From Streptacidiphilus sp. P02-A3a (GTDB lineage: Bacteria > Actinomycetota > Actinomycetes > Streptomycetales > Streptomycetaceae): DNA of 64,000 nucleotides. A program made the translations under genes and the position numbers. The stretch lies in the NCBI RefSeq assembly GCF_014084105.1, contig NZ_CP048289.1:5093922-5157921 (forward strand), given 5' to 3'. The notes beneath the pieces were generated by a model. That model saw only the letters and a list, made by a program, of their open reading frames with translations. It ran no database searches and was not told where the DNA came from. Each line of letters opens with the position of its first letter. Within the stretch, counting starts at the first letter, position 1. This document shows, in pieces, positions 39,264 through 47,024 of this stretch.

Positions 39264-41161
39264 ACCCGGGGGACGCGCCGGACCGGGAGCGGTACGACGT
39301 GATCGTGGTGGGCGCCGGGATCGCCGGGTCGTTACTGGCGCAGCGGCTCGGGGAGCGCGGGCACCGGATCCTGGTGCTGGAGGCGGGGGTGGGCGCCGAC
39401 GGTCCCACCGGGACAGCCGGGGACCGGGCCGGTGAGCGGGCCGGTGAGCGGGCCGGTGAGCGGGAGTCCGCCGTGCGCAGGTTCCAGCGGGCGGCGGCGA
39501 AGGTCCCCAGCTCGGCGCTGGCGCCCAACCCGCTGGTCCCCTCCCCCGAGGTACTGGACCTCACCGGCCTGCCCGACGGCGGCTACCGGGCGAACGGGTA
39601 CTTCGTCCAGGACGGGCCGCTGCCGTACGCCAGCGGCTACCTGCGGGTCAACGGCGGCACCGGGACGGCCTGGACCGGGCTGACCCCGCGCATGCACCCG
39701 CAGGACTTCCACACCGAGGACTTCGGCTACGGCCGCGACTGGCCGATCAGCTACCAGGAGTTGGAGCCGTACTACCGCGCCGCGGAGCGCGCGGTCGGCG
39801 TCGCCGCCGACGCGGCCGAGCAGCGGGAGGCGGTCGGTCTGCCGATGCCCGAGGGCTACGCCTTCCCGATGGCCCCGATCCCCGCCAGCCACCTCGACCA
39901 GGTGCTGGCGGCGCGGCTGGACGGCCGCGAGATCGCCGATCCGGCCGGGGCGGCGCCGACCGAGCTGCGGGTGGTGGGCACGCCGCAGGCGCGCAACAGC
40001 GCGCCCACCCCGGAGTACGGACCGGCCTGCGCGGGCAGCGCCAGCTGCATCCCGGTCTGCCCCACCGGAGCGAAGTACACTCCGGCCCGCACCCAGGCCC
40101 GGTGGCGGCCGTGGGTCACGCTGCGCACCCGGGCGGTGGTGTCGCGGGTGCTGGCGGACCCGACCGGCCGGGTCACCGGCGTCGAGTACCACCGCTACCC
40201 GGACCCGGGCGGCGCGGACGCCGTCGGCCCGGCCGCCGCGCCCGGCACGACGCACACGGCCCGCGCCGCCGTCGTGGTCCTGGCCGCGCACGCGATCGAG
40301 AACGCCCGGCTGCTGTTGGCGTCCGGTCTGGCCAACTCCAGCGATCAGGTGGGCCGCAACCTGATGGACCATCCGGTGCTGCTCACCTGGGGCCTGATGC
40401 CGCACCCGATCGGCGCCTACCGGGGACCGGGGTCCACCTCCGGCCTGGAGGGGTTCCGCTTCGGCCCGGCCCGGGCGGCCCGCGCGCCGTTCCGGATCGA
40501 GATCGGCAACTGGGGCTGGGGCTGGGCGTCCGGACCGCCGGACGACGAGGTCGCCGCCGTCCTGCGCGACGGCGACCCGGCCGCGCCCAACGGGCGGGGC
40601 CTGTTCGGCAAGGAGCTGCGTCAGGTGCTCGGCGACCGGGTCGGCCGCCAGTTCGCCCTGCAGTTCGAGATGGAGCAGAGCGCCGACCCGGCCAACCGGG
40701 TCACCCTCGACCCCCGGCGGCGCGACCGCTTCGGCAGTCCGCGCCCGGTGCTGAGCTACGACCTGTCCGACCACGTGAAGGCCGGGATGGAGGCCGCGAA
40801 GGCGGTCTCGGACCAGATCTTCGCGCTGCTCGGCGCCGAGGACCACACCAGCTACCGGCCCGGGCCGAGCAACCCGGGCTGGTTCACGTTCCGGGGCAGG
40901 CCCTACAGCTACCGGGGCGCGGGCCACGGCGGCGGCACCCACATCATGGGCCACCGGGCCGCCGACTCGGTGGTGGACTCCTGGCAGCGCTGCTGGGACC
41001 ACCCGAACCTGTACGCCGTGGGCTGCGGCAGCATGCCCTCCCTCGGCACTGCCAACCCGACGCTGACCATGGCCGCGCTCACCCTGCGCAGCGCCGAGCA
41101 GATCGACCGCGACCTGAGCCGGTCCCGGCTCACCGTCACCAGCCCCGAGCACCAACCCTGA
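39260..41161 (+). CDS. GMC-family FAD-dependent dehydrogenase, large subunit
   Basis: A 633-residue flavoprotein. The N-terminal dinucleotide fold is VIVVGAGIAGSLLAQRLGERG with ExxG partner VLEAG; the C-terminal active-site His lies in GGGTHIMGHRAADSVVD and NLYAVGCGSMPSLGTANPTLTMAALTLR. A CAGSASCIPVCPTGAKY cluster could bind iron-sulfur, as in some sugar/alcohol dehydrogenases. TTA is used at codon 25. A triple 12-bp repeat lies at residues about 56-68. The likely substrate is a sugar or polyol; electrons probably go to a quinone or cytochrome via the small subunit. Confidence 0.87.
   Translation: MNPGDAPDRERYDVIVVGAGIAGSLLAQRLGERGHRILVLEAGVGADGPTGTAGDRAGERAGERAGERESAVRRFQRAAAKVPSSALAPNPLVPSPEVLDLTGLPDGGYRANGYFVQDGPLPYASGYLRVNGGTGTAWTGLTPRMHPQDFHTEDFGYGRDWPISYQELEPYYRAAERAVGVAADAAEQREAVGLPMPEGYAFPMAPIPASHLDQVLAARLDGREIADPAGAAPTELRVVGTPQARNSAPTPEYGPACAGSASCIPVCPTGAKYTPARTQARWRPWVTLRTRAVVSRVLADPTGRVTGVEYHRYPDPGGADAVGPAAAPGTTHTARAAVVVLAAHAIENARLLLASGLANSSDQVGRNLMDHPVLLTWGLMPHPIGAYRGPGSTSGLEGFRFGPARAARAPFRIEIGNWGWGWASGPPDDEVAAVLRDGDPAAPNGRGLFGKELRQVLGDRVGRQFALQFEMEQSADPANRVTLDPRRRDRFGSPRPVLSYDLSDHVKAGMEAAKAVSDQIFALLGAEDHTSYRPGPSNPGWFTFRGRPYSYRGAGHGGGTHIMGHRAADSVVDSWQRCWDHPNLYAVGCGSMPSLGTANPTLTMAALTLRSAEQIDRDLSRSRLTVTSPEHQP
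39425..39460 (+). repeat. Three exact 12-bp copies inside the dehydrogenase gene
   Basis: CGGGCCGGTGAG occurs three times in tandem, encoding R-A-G-E repeats in an extended loop just after the FAD-binding beta-alpha-beta unit. Being in frame and close to identical, it looks like a recent slippage event that lengthened a surface loop. Confidence 0.9.
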
Positions 41162-41176
41162 GGAGCACCGCGCCCG

Positions 41177-42046
41177 ATGAACCCGGACCTGACACTGCCA
41201 CCCGTCGCCGCGCCCTACCAGCTGCCCTTCCACTACGGCGCCCTGCACAACATCGGCCTGGACTACCTGGTCGACCCGGAGCCGGTGCGCGAGGTGCTGG
41301 CCAAGCGGCATCCCGACCTGACCGCCGCCGACTTCGACGGGCGGGCCTGCGTCACGCTCAACTACCAGCTCTACTTCGCCCAGTACCCGGGCGGGGCCGG
41401 GGTCACCCAGGAGATCGAGTACAGCGTCATCGCCTACCCCACGGCCGCCGCCGACCGCCTCGCCCGGCTGTCGTACCAGCAGTTCGCCCACGGCTACGAC
41501 CAGACCAAGCTGCTGGGGATCGCCCGGCTGCACGTGCTGTGCGACAACGCGCTCGCCATCGACGCCGGGACCAGGCTCTACGGGGAGCCCAAGTACCCCG
41601 CCTGGTTCGAGGCGACGATGCCCTCGCTGAACGGCCCGGCGGCCGAGGCCTGGTCCGTGAGCTGCAAGGACGCCGCGTTCGCCGAGGACGGCGGCATCGA
41701 GCGCCGGGAGCGGACGCTGTTCTCGTTCGCCGTCGACCTGGCCGGGCTGCCTCGCGTCCCGGTCAACAACACCCCCATCACCGGCTACGGCACCGACGCC
41801 GCGGGCCGCTCCCTGGCCGGACCGATGAACGTCTACCAGCCGTACCAGTACCACGCGCTGGCGGACCTGGCCGCCGACCCGGTGCGGCTGACCGTCCACG
41901 ACGAGACCTCGCCGGTCGGCACGGAGTTGACCGCGCTGGTCGGGACCGCCCCCGCGGTCGGGGCCTGGACGTACCAGTCCCCGCCCGTCGCGGCGCACAA
42001 CCACCCCTACTACCTGGTCAGCCACCGGCCGGGGACGGCCGGGTAG
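41177..42046 (+). CDS. Acetoacetate decarboxylase-like (ADC superfamily) protein
   Basis: A 289-residue protein with the ADC-family signature RLYGEPKYPAWF (the position of the Schiff-base Lys region) and the beta-cone pattern VTLNYQLYFAQYPGG. It follows the GMC gene by 15 bp with AGGAG at its start, so it is probably in the same operon. Many superfamily members are not decarboxylases but aldolase- or dehydratase-like; role unassigned. Confidence 0.62.
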   Translation: MNPDLTLPPVAAPYQLPFHYGALHNIGLDYLVDPEPVREVLAKRHPDLTAADFDGRACVTLNYQLYFAQYPGGAGVTQEIEYSVIAYPTAAADRLARLSYQQFAHGYDQTKLLGIARLHVLCDNALAIDAGTRLYGEPKYPAWFEATMPSLNGPAAEAWSVSCKDAAFAEDGGIERRERTLFSFAVDLAGLPRVPVNNTPITGYGTDAAGRSLAGPMNVYQPYQYHALADLAADPVRLTVHDETSPVGTELTALVGTAPAVGAWTYQSPPVAAHNHPYYLVSHRPGTAG

Positions 42047-42119
42047 CGCGCCGCCCGGCCCGGGCGCGAACGCAGTAGACCGAGTTGTCGGCCGGGGGCG
42101 GCGGGGTCATCCAGATCGT

Positions 42120-42940
42120 ATGGGCCCGGGCAGCGAGAGCGACAGCGGTCGCGCGCTGGTGGAGTGGGCGTTCCGCCAGGCGTCCATGGCGATGGCCGTC
42201 TTCGACGTCGACCAGCGCTACCTGCGGCTCAACACCACGGCGTGCGGGGTGATCGGCCTCGACGAGGAGGCCCCGCGCGAGGTGGCCGCGACCGGTACAC
42301 CGGCGCACTACCGGACCTACGGCCGGGCGCCCTCGGGGATCCGCGAGCACGCCTGGAACCTGGAGCTGTGGCCGATCCGGGATCCGGCCGGGGAGGTCTG
42401 CGCGGTCGGCATGGCCGCCGCTGGTGCTGCGCCGGATGGCCCACCTGTCGACGCAGGCGGGCACGCCGGAGGCCGTCATCGAGCTCGGCGGCGGCGACGC
42501 CTACCCGCCGTACTCCCCTCCGGCCCGGGCGCTGCGCACCGGCCGCGCGGTGCTCAGCGGCAGCGGGGACCCGGACTTCGACCGGTGGACGGCCGCGGTC
42601 CCGGCCCGGGCCGGGAAGATCCACGGCTCCAGCGTGGACTCGCTGATGGCGCTGCCGCTCATCGCGCGCGGCACCACGCTCGGCGTCGCGGTGCTGCTGC
42701 GCACCCGGCCGGAGGGCTTCCACCGGGATCGGCGGGGACTGGTTCGACATCATCCCGCTCTCGGGCGCGCGGGTCGCCCTGGTGGTCGGCGACGTGGTCG
42801 GGCACGGCCCGCACGCCTCGGCGAACATGGGCAGGCTGCGCACCGCCGTGCAGACGCTCGCGGACGTCGACCTGCCGCCCGACGAGCTGCTGGCGCACCT
42901 GGACGACCTGGTGCTGCGGCTCGGCGACGACCTGGACTGA
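42120..42940 (+). pseudogene. Decayed PAS-GAF-SpoIIE phosphatase gene
   Basis: Three frames carry successive pieces of one SpoIIE regulator: PAS (SMAMAVFDVDQRYLRLNTTACGVIGL, about 42120-42410), GAF (PLVLRRMAHLSTQAGTPEAVIELGG ... RPEGFHRD, about 42415-42730) and the SpoIIE start (GGDWFDIIPLSGARVALVVGDVVGHG ... HLDDLVLRLGDDLD, 42731-42940). Each junction corresponds to missing sequence in the intact family, so the decay is by deletion. The phosphatase lacks its C-terminal half, and no open frame spans it. Confidence 0.85.
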
Positions 42941-42997
42941 GCCGGTCGGCGGAGCGCTGAGCGCCGCCGACGCCCCCGCCGAGCCGCCCGGACGGGG

Positions 42998-43612
42998 CTA
43001 CTCGTCGCCGCCGGCGTCCCGGTCCGGGGCGGCCCGGGCCTCCTTCGCGACGCTCTCCAGCCGGTTCCAGTACTCCTGGTACCAGGCCGCGTCGCCGCCG
43101 TCCACGTTGCTGTTGCTCGGCCGCATGCCGGTGCTGCCGTCGATCAGCTCCCGGACGATGTCGGCGTGACCGGCATGACGGCTCGCCTCGGCCGTCATGT
43201 GCAGCATGATCCGCTGTAGCGTCGCGTCGCCCTTGTCGCCCCACCACGCGACGTGACCCATGGTGTCGAGCGGCAGCGCCTCGATCGTCGCGTCCGCGTG
43301 CGCGCAGGCGCGGCGGTAGAGGCCGAGGATCTCCTCGCGTGACTCGTCGGCCGTGGCCCACATGTCGGCGTTGGGCTCGGCGTCGTCGTCCCACCAGGGG
43401 AGGGACTCGTGGTGCGGGCGGTCGAAGGTCGGGCCGAAGTAGCCGAACTCGACGCTCGCGAGGTGCTTGACCAGGCCGAGGAGGTTGGTGCCGGTCGGCG
43501 TCAGCGGGCGGCGGATGTCGTACTCGGACAGGCCCTCCAGTTTCCAGACGACGGCTTCGCGAGCCGCCTTCAGGTACCGGTGCAGGTCGTCCTTGGGGTC
43601 GTTGGGCTTCAT
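42998..43612 (-). CDS. DinB/DUF664-family protein
   Basis: A 204-residue four-helix protein. Metal-binding His residues lie in LVKHLASVEFGYFG and HMTAEASRHAGHADIVREL, as in DinB-like enzymes (bacillithiol/mycothiol-dependent S-transferases or isomerases). ATG 43612 begins MKPNDPKDDLHRYLK, the usual start; the open frame upstream is not used. It is divergent from the SDR gene at 43794. Confidence 0.85.
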   Translation of the reverse strand: MKPNDPKDDLHRYLKAAREAVVWKLEGLSEYDIRRPLTPTGTNLLGLVKHLASVEFGYFGPTFDRPHHESLPWWDDDAEPNADMWATADESREEILGLYRRACAHADATIEALPLDTMGHVAWWGDKGDATLQRIMLHMTAEASRHAGHADIVRELIDGSTGMRPSNSNVDGGDAAWYQEYWNRLESVAKEARAAPDRDAGGDE

Positions 43613-43793
43613 GGGGCCGAGTCTTCCATCCCCCGCTGACAACCGGCGCTTGATTTTCCGCTGCCCGCGGGCGCGCTGGGCTCCAGCGGCTGCCGGGCCG
43701 CGTGCGGGTAGCAGCGGACCAACGGCCGGTCGTCGGCTGTGAAACAGTTCAACCAGTAGGAAACGTCGGCAAGTTATCTCTGATGGAGTGTCA

Positions 43794-44624
43794 ATGAGCA
43801 AGGTATGGCTGGTCACTGGCGCCAACAGCGGCTTCGGCCGGGCGATCACCGAAGCCGCGGTGGCCGCGGGCGACACCGTGGTCGCGGCGGTCCGCCGTGC
43901 GGGCACGGCCGCCGACCTCGTCGCCGCCCACCCGGACCAGGTCGAGGAGACCCTGCTGGACGTCACCGACATCGACGAGATCGACACGGTGGTGGACGAC
44001 CTGGTGGCCCGGCACGGCCGGATCGACGTCCTGGTCAACAACGCCGGGCGGACCCATGTCGGGGCGGCCGAGGAGGACATCGACCAGCAGCTCCGCGAGC
44101 TGTTCGAGGTGCACGTCTTCGGACCGGCCGCACTGGTCCGCGCGGTACTGCCGTACATGCGGAAGCGCCGCTCGGGCGCGATCGTGCAGCTCAGCAGCAT
44201 GGGCGGACAGATGTCCTTCGCCGGGTTCTCCGCGTACAGCGCGACCAAGTTCGCCCTGGAGGGCTACTCGGAGGCGCTGTCGGCGGAGGTCGGCCCGCTG
44301 GGGATCAAGGTGCTGGTGGTCGAGCCGGGCGGGTTCCGCACCGGCCTGATGGGCAACGCCACGGCCAGCGGCCAGATCGACGTCTACGCGGACACCGTCG
44401 GCGTGACCCGCGCCATGATCGACAGCAGCGACGGCAGCCAGCCGGGCGACCCGGCGAAGGCCGCCACCGCGATCCTGGCCGCGCTGGACGCCGAGCGCAC
44501 TCCGCTGCGGCTGCCGCTGGGCAGCGACAGCGTCGACGCGATCCTGGCCCACCTGGACAGCGTCCGGGCCGACATCACCGGCTGGGAGAAGACCGCCCGG
44601 GGCACCGACTTCGACGTCAGCTGA
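43794..44624 (+). CDS. Short-chain dehydrogenase/reductase
   Basis: A 276-residue classical SDR: VTGANSGFGRAITEAA (TGxxxGxG), VNNAGRTHVG, the catalytic Ser in LSSMGG, and YSATKFALEGY (YxxxK). C-terminal VEPGGFRTGL is typical of a subgroup of oxidoreductases of unknown substrate. ATG 43794 has GGAG five bases upstream; GTG 43788 would add two residues. A strong bidirectional terminator follows. Confidence 0.87.
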   Translation: MSKVWLVTGANSGFGRAITEAAVAAGDTVVAAVRRAGTAADLVAAHPDQVEETLLDVTDIDEIDTVVDDLVARHGRIDVLVNNAGRTHVGAAEEDIDQQLRELFEVHVFGPAALVRAVLPYMRKRRSGAIVQLSSMGGQMSFAGFSAYSATKFALEGYSEALSAEVGPLGIKVLVVEPGGFRTGLMGNATASGQIDVYADTVGVTRAMIDSSDGSQPGDPAKAATAILAALDAERTPLRLPLGSDSVDAILAHLDSVRADITGWEKTARGTDFDVS

Positions 44625-44639
44625 CGCCGGTCCGGATGC

Positions 44640-44682
44640 GCCGGCGGGGTGGCAGGTCGGGACCGACCGCCACCCCACCGGC
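44640..44682. terminator. Bidirectional terminator between convergent genes
   Basis: 14-bp arms (GCCGGCGGGGTGGC and its complement with one mismatch) enclose an inner GGTCGG/CCGACC stem. It sits between the SDR (plus) and GAPDH (minus) stop codons and could serve both. Confidence 0.8.
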
Positions 44683-44697
44683 GCCCGGCGCGGGGGG

Positions 44698-46143
44698 TCA
44701 GACCGCCGGCGCCGGGTAGGTCGGGTACTCCACCCCGGAGACGTACTGGACGACCCGGACGACCTGGCAGGAGTAGCCGAACTCGTTGTCGTACCAGAGG
44801 TAGAGGATGGCGTTGTCGCCGTCGACCTTGGTCGCGCCGGCGTCGACGATCGAAGCGTGGCGCGAGCCGATGAAGTCGCTGGAGACCGCGTCGGGGGCGC
44901 TGATGAAGTCGATCTGCCGCTTGAGCGGCGAGGTCAGCGACACCTCGCGGAGGTACTCCAGCACCTCCTCGCGGTTGGTCTCCCGCGCGAGCCGCAGGTT
45001 GAGGATCGCGATCGAGACGTCCGGCACCGGGACCCGGATCGAGCTGCCGGTGATCGGGGCCTTGAGCTCGGGCAGCGCCTTGGCGACCGCGGAGGCCGCG
45101 CCGGTCTCGGTGATGACCATGTTCAGCGGCGCCGAACGGCCGCGCCGGTCGGAGCTGTGGTAGTTGTCCAGGAGGTTCTGGTCATTGGTGAACGAGTGGA
45201 CGGTCTCCACGTGGCCGCGCAGGACACCGTACTCCTCCGCCATCGCCTTCAGCGGCGGCACGATCGCGTTGGTGGTGCAGGAGGCGCAGGACAGGATCCG
45301 CTCGTCCGGCTTGATCGTGTCGTGGTTCACACCGTGGACGATGTTGGGGACGTCGCCCTTGCCCGGCGCGGTCAGGACCACCTTGGCGATCCCGGGGCGC
45401 AGGTGCCTGGAGAGGCCCTCCCGGTCGCGCCACCGGCCGGTGTTGTCCACCAGGATGGCGTCGTTGATGCCGTACTCCGTGTAGTCCACCGACGTCGGGT
45501 CGTCCGAGTAGATCACGGTGATCTCGTGGCCATTGGCGATGATCTTGTTGTTCGCCTCGTCGACCGTGATCGTGCCCTGGAACTGGCCGTGGATGGAGTC
45601 GCGGCGCAGCAGCGAGGCGCGCTTGACGAGGTCCTCACCACCACCGTTGCGGACGACGACGGCCCGCAGCCGCAGTCCGTTCCCGGAGCCCGCCTTCTCG
45701 ATCAGCAGCCGGGCGAGCAGCCGCCCGATCCGGCCGAAGCCGTAGAGCACCACATCCCGCGAGTCCCGGCGGTCCAGCTTGTTCGCGCCGGTCGCACCGG
45801 CGACGGCCTCGGCGGTGAACTCCTCGACCGAGAGTCCGCGCTGGTCGCTCTGGTACATCGCGGCGAGCATGCCGATGTCGATCTGGGAAGGGCCGAGGTC
45901 GATCGCGGTGAGGGCCTGCAGGAAGGGCAGCGTCTCGGTCACCGAGAGCTCTTCACCAGCGATCTGGCGTGCGAACCGGTGAGTCTTGAGGATGCTGACC
46001 ACCGACTTGTTCACCAGGGAGCGGCTGTGCAGCAGGACGGTGACGTCCCTCTCCCGGTGCAGCCTCCCGATGATCGGGATCATCGACTCCGCGATCTCCT
46101 CGCGCTTCATCCAGTTCGTGAACACGTCGTCATTGACAGTCAC
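44698..46143 (-). CDS. gap: Glyceraldehyde-3-phosphate dehydrogenase, long form
   Basis: A 481-residue GAPDH. The first about 130 residues (WMKREEIAESMIPIIGRLHRERDVTVLL...) are an extra domain seen in a set of actinobacterial long-form GAPDHs; a normal GAPDH core follows: VLYGFGRIGRLLAR, catalytic Cys in SCASCTTNAIVPPLKAM, and YDNEFGYSCQVVR. It oxidises glyceraldehyde-3-phosphate in glycolysis or gluconeogenesis. GTG 46143 is the start. The gene is monocistronic and has its own promoter in the long upstream gap. Confidence 0.93.
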   Translation of the reverse strand: MTVNDDVFTNWMKREEIAESMIPIIGRLHRERDVTVLLHSRSLVNKSVVSILKTHRFARQIAGEELSVTETLPFLQALTAIDLGPSQIDIGMLAAMYQSDQRGLSVEEFTAEAVAGATGANKLDRRDSRDVVLYGFGRIGRLLARLLIEKAGSGNGLRLRAVVVRNGGGEDLVKRASLLRRDSIHGQFQGTITVDEANNKIIANGHEITVIYSDDPTSVDYTEYGINDAILVDNTGRWRDREGLSRHLRPGIAKVVLTAPGKGDVPNIVHGVNHDTIKPDERILSCASCTTNAIVPPLKAMAEEYGVLRGHVETVHSFTNDQNLLDNYHSSDRRGRSAPLNMVITETGAASAVAKALPELKAPITGSSIRVPVPDVSIAILNLRLARETNREEVLEYLREVSLTSPLKRQIDFISAPDAVSSDFIGSRHASIVDAGATKVDGDNAILYLWYDNEFGYSCQVVRVVQYVSGVEYPTYPAPAV

Positions 46144-46415
46144 AAGTTCATCTTTCGCGTTAGACGATGTTCACATAATAGCGTTCGACCTGCGCGTTCT
46201 CGCACCCAGCCCCCGGCCGACGGAGCCCCGCCGTTCGACGGATCCCCGGGCCGGGCGGGCGCTCGCGTTTCGGGCGCAACCGGCACCGGCGCCTCTCGAC
46301 AGCCCAGGTCCCGCCACCCCAAGGGGACATGACGCTACGTCAGATATGGGATGTCGCCCCGGCAGCACCGGCTGCTGAACCCGGTGGCCGCGGTCCCGGG
46401 CGCGGGGGTACCGCG
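46144..46415. promoter_or_regulatory. gap upstream region with palindrome
   Basis: The 272-bp gap between the Smr gene and the gap gene (both minus). On the minus strand a TATTAT box about 45 bp before the GTG may be a -10 element, without a good -35. TGACGCTACGTCA at 46330-46342 is a 5+3+5 perfect palindrome, a possible operator. No ORF is seen. Confidence 0.4.
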
Positions 46416-46670
46416 CTACGGCTGGTCGCGGAAGTGGACGAGCACCCGTCCCTCGTTGCCCGGGGCCGCCTCGTGGCGCAGGTAGAGCTTCCTGATGTGC
46501 TTCTGGTCGAGGAAGGCCAGCACCCGTCGCTTCAGCTGGCCCGTGCCCTTGCCGGGGATGATCTCGACGACCGCCTCACCGGAGCGCGCGGCGGTGAACA
46601 GGAACTGCCGCATGGCGAGCTCGATGTCCCGGTTGTTCCGGTAGATCGGGTGCAGGTCCAGACTCAGCAT
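46416..46670 (-). CDS. Smr-domain protein
   Basis: An 84-residue protein: LDLHPIYRNNRDIELAMRQFL, VVEIIPGKGTGQLKRRVLAFL and LRHEAAPGNEGRVLVHF are the L-D-L-H and G-x-G-x-G-x-L elements of the MutS2-type Smr endonuclease domain. It stands alone without MutS2. Smr proteins cut or bind structured nucleic acids, some at stalled ribosomes. ATG 46670 with GAGGA at nine bases is preferred to upstream in-frame starts. Confidence 0.8.
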   Translation of the reverse strand: MLSLDLHPIYRNNRDIELAMRQFLFTAARSGEAVVEIIPGKGTGQLKRRVLAFLDQKHIRKLYLRHEAAPGNEGRVLVHFRDQP

Positions 46671-46770
46671 CCGGCACCGTCCTCGGACTCCGCGGCCTGC
46701 TCGTCGACGATCACGGTCGCACGATAACCCCCCGCGCCCGGTCGGCACCAGGAGCCGACCGGCCGGGCGC

Positions 46771-46810
46771 CGAGGCGGGCAACAAAAAGACGAAGCGGGC
46801 AACAAAAAAG
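46771..46810. repeat. Two 20-bp A-rich tandem repeats
   Basis: CGAGGCGGGCAACAAAAAGA is followed directly by CGAAGCGGGCAACAAAAAAG; only a few positions differ. The A6 tracts are phased by two helical turns and lie just upstream of the helR promoter region, so DNA bending or regulator binding is plausible. Confidence 0.7.
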
Positions 46811-46857
46811 AGAGAAGCGCGCTCACTTCTCCCTGTACTCAATCTATAGCGCGGTGG

Positions 46858-46877
46858 GGGGCTTGCCGCAAGGCCCC
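46858..46877 (+). promoter_or_regulatory. Rifamycin-associated element (RAE)
   Basis: GGGGCTTGCCGCAAGGCCCC is the described inverted-repeat RAE that drives rifamycin-inducible genes in actinobacteria. It lies about 150 bp before the helR start and about 8 bp after a TATAGC box (46845-46850), so it probably overlaps the transcription start. The match is to the published consensus as I remember it. Confidence 0.8.
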
Positions 46878-47024
46878 GGTCGTGCCGCACAATCGTCGAC
46901 CGAAGCCGGAATCCGCGGGAACGGCGGTCGCGACGCGCGTGTCCCGGTCCGACCGCGGAGCCGCCGGTCAGCGACACCGCGCCGACTTCCGAAATCGTTC
47001 GATCACCTGAATGTGGAGCAAGTC

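Noticed and set aside
44698..46143. GAPDH as a fusion of two genes
   Set aside because: The extra N-terminal domain occurs in known long-form actinobacterial GAPDHs, and the frame is continuous.
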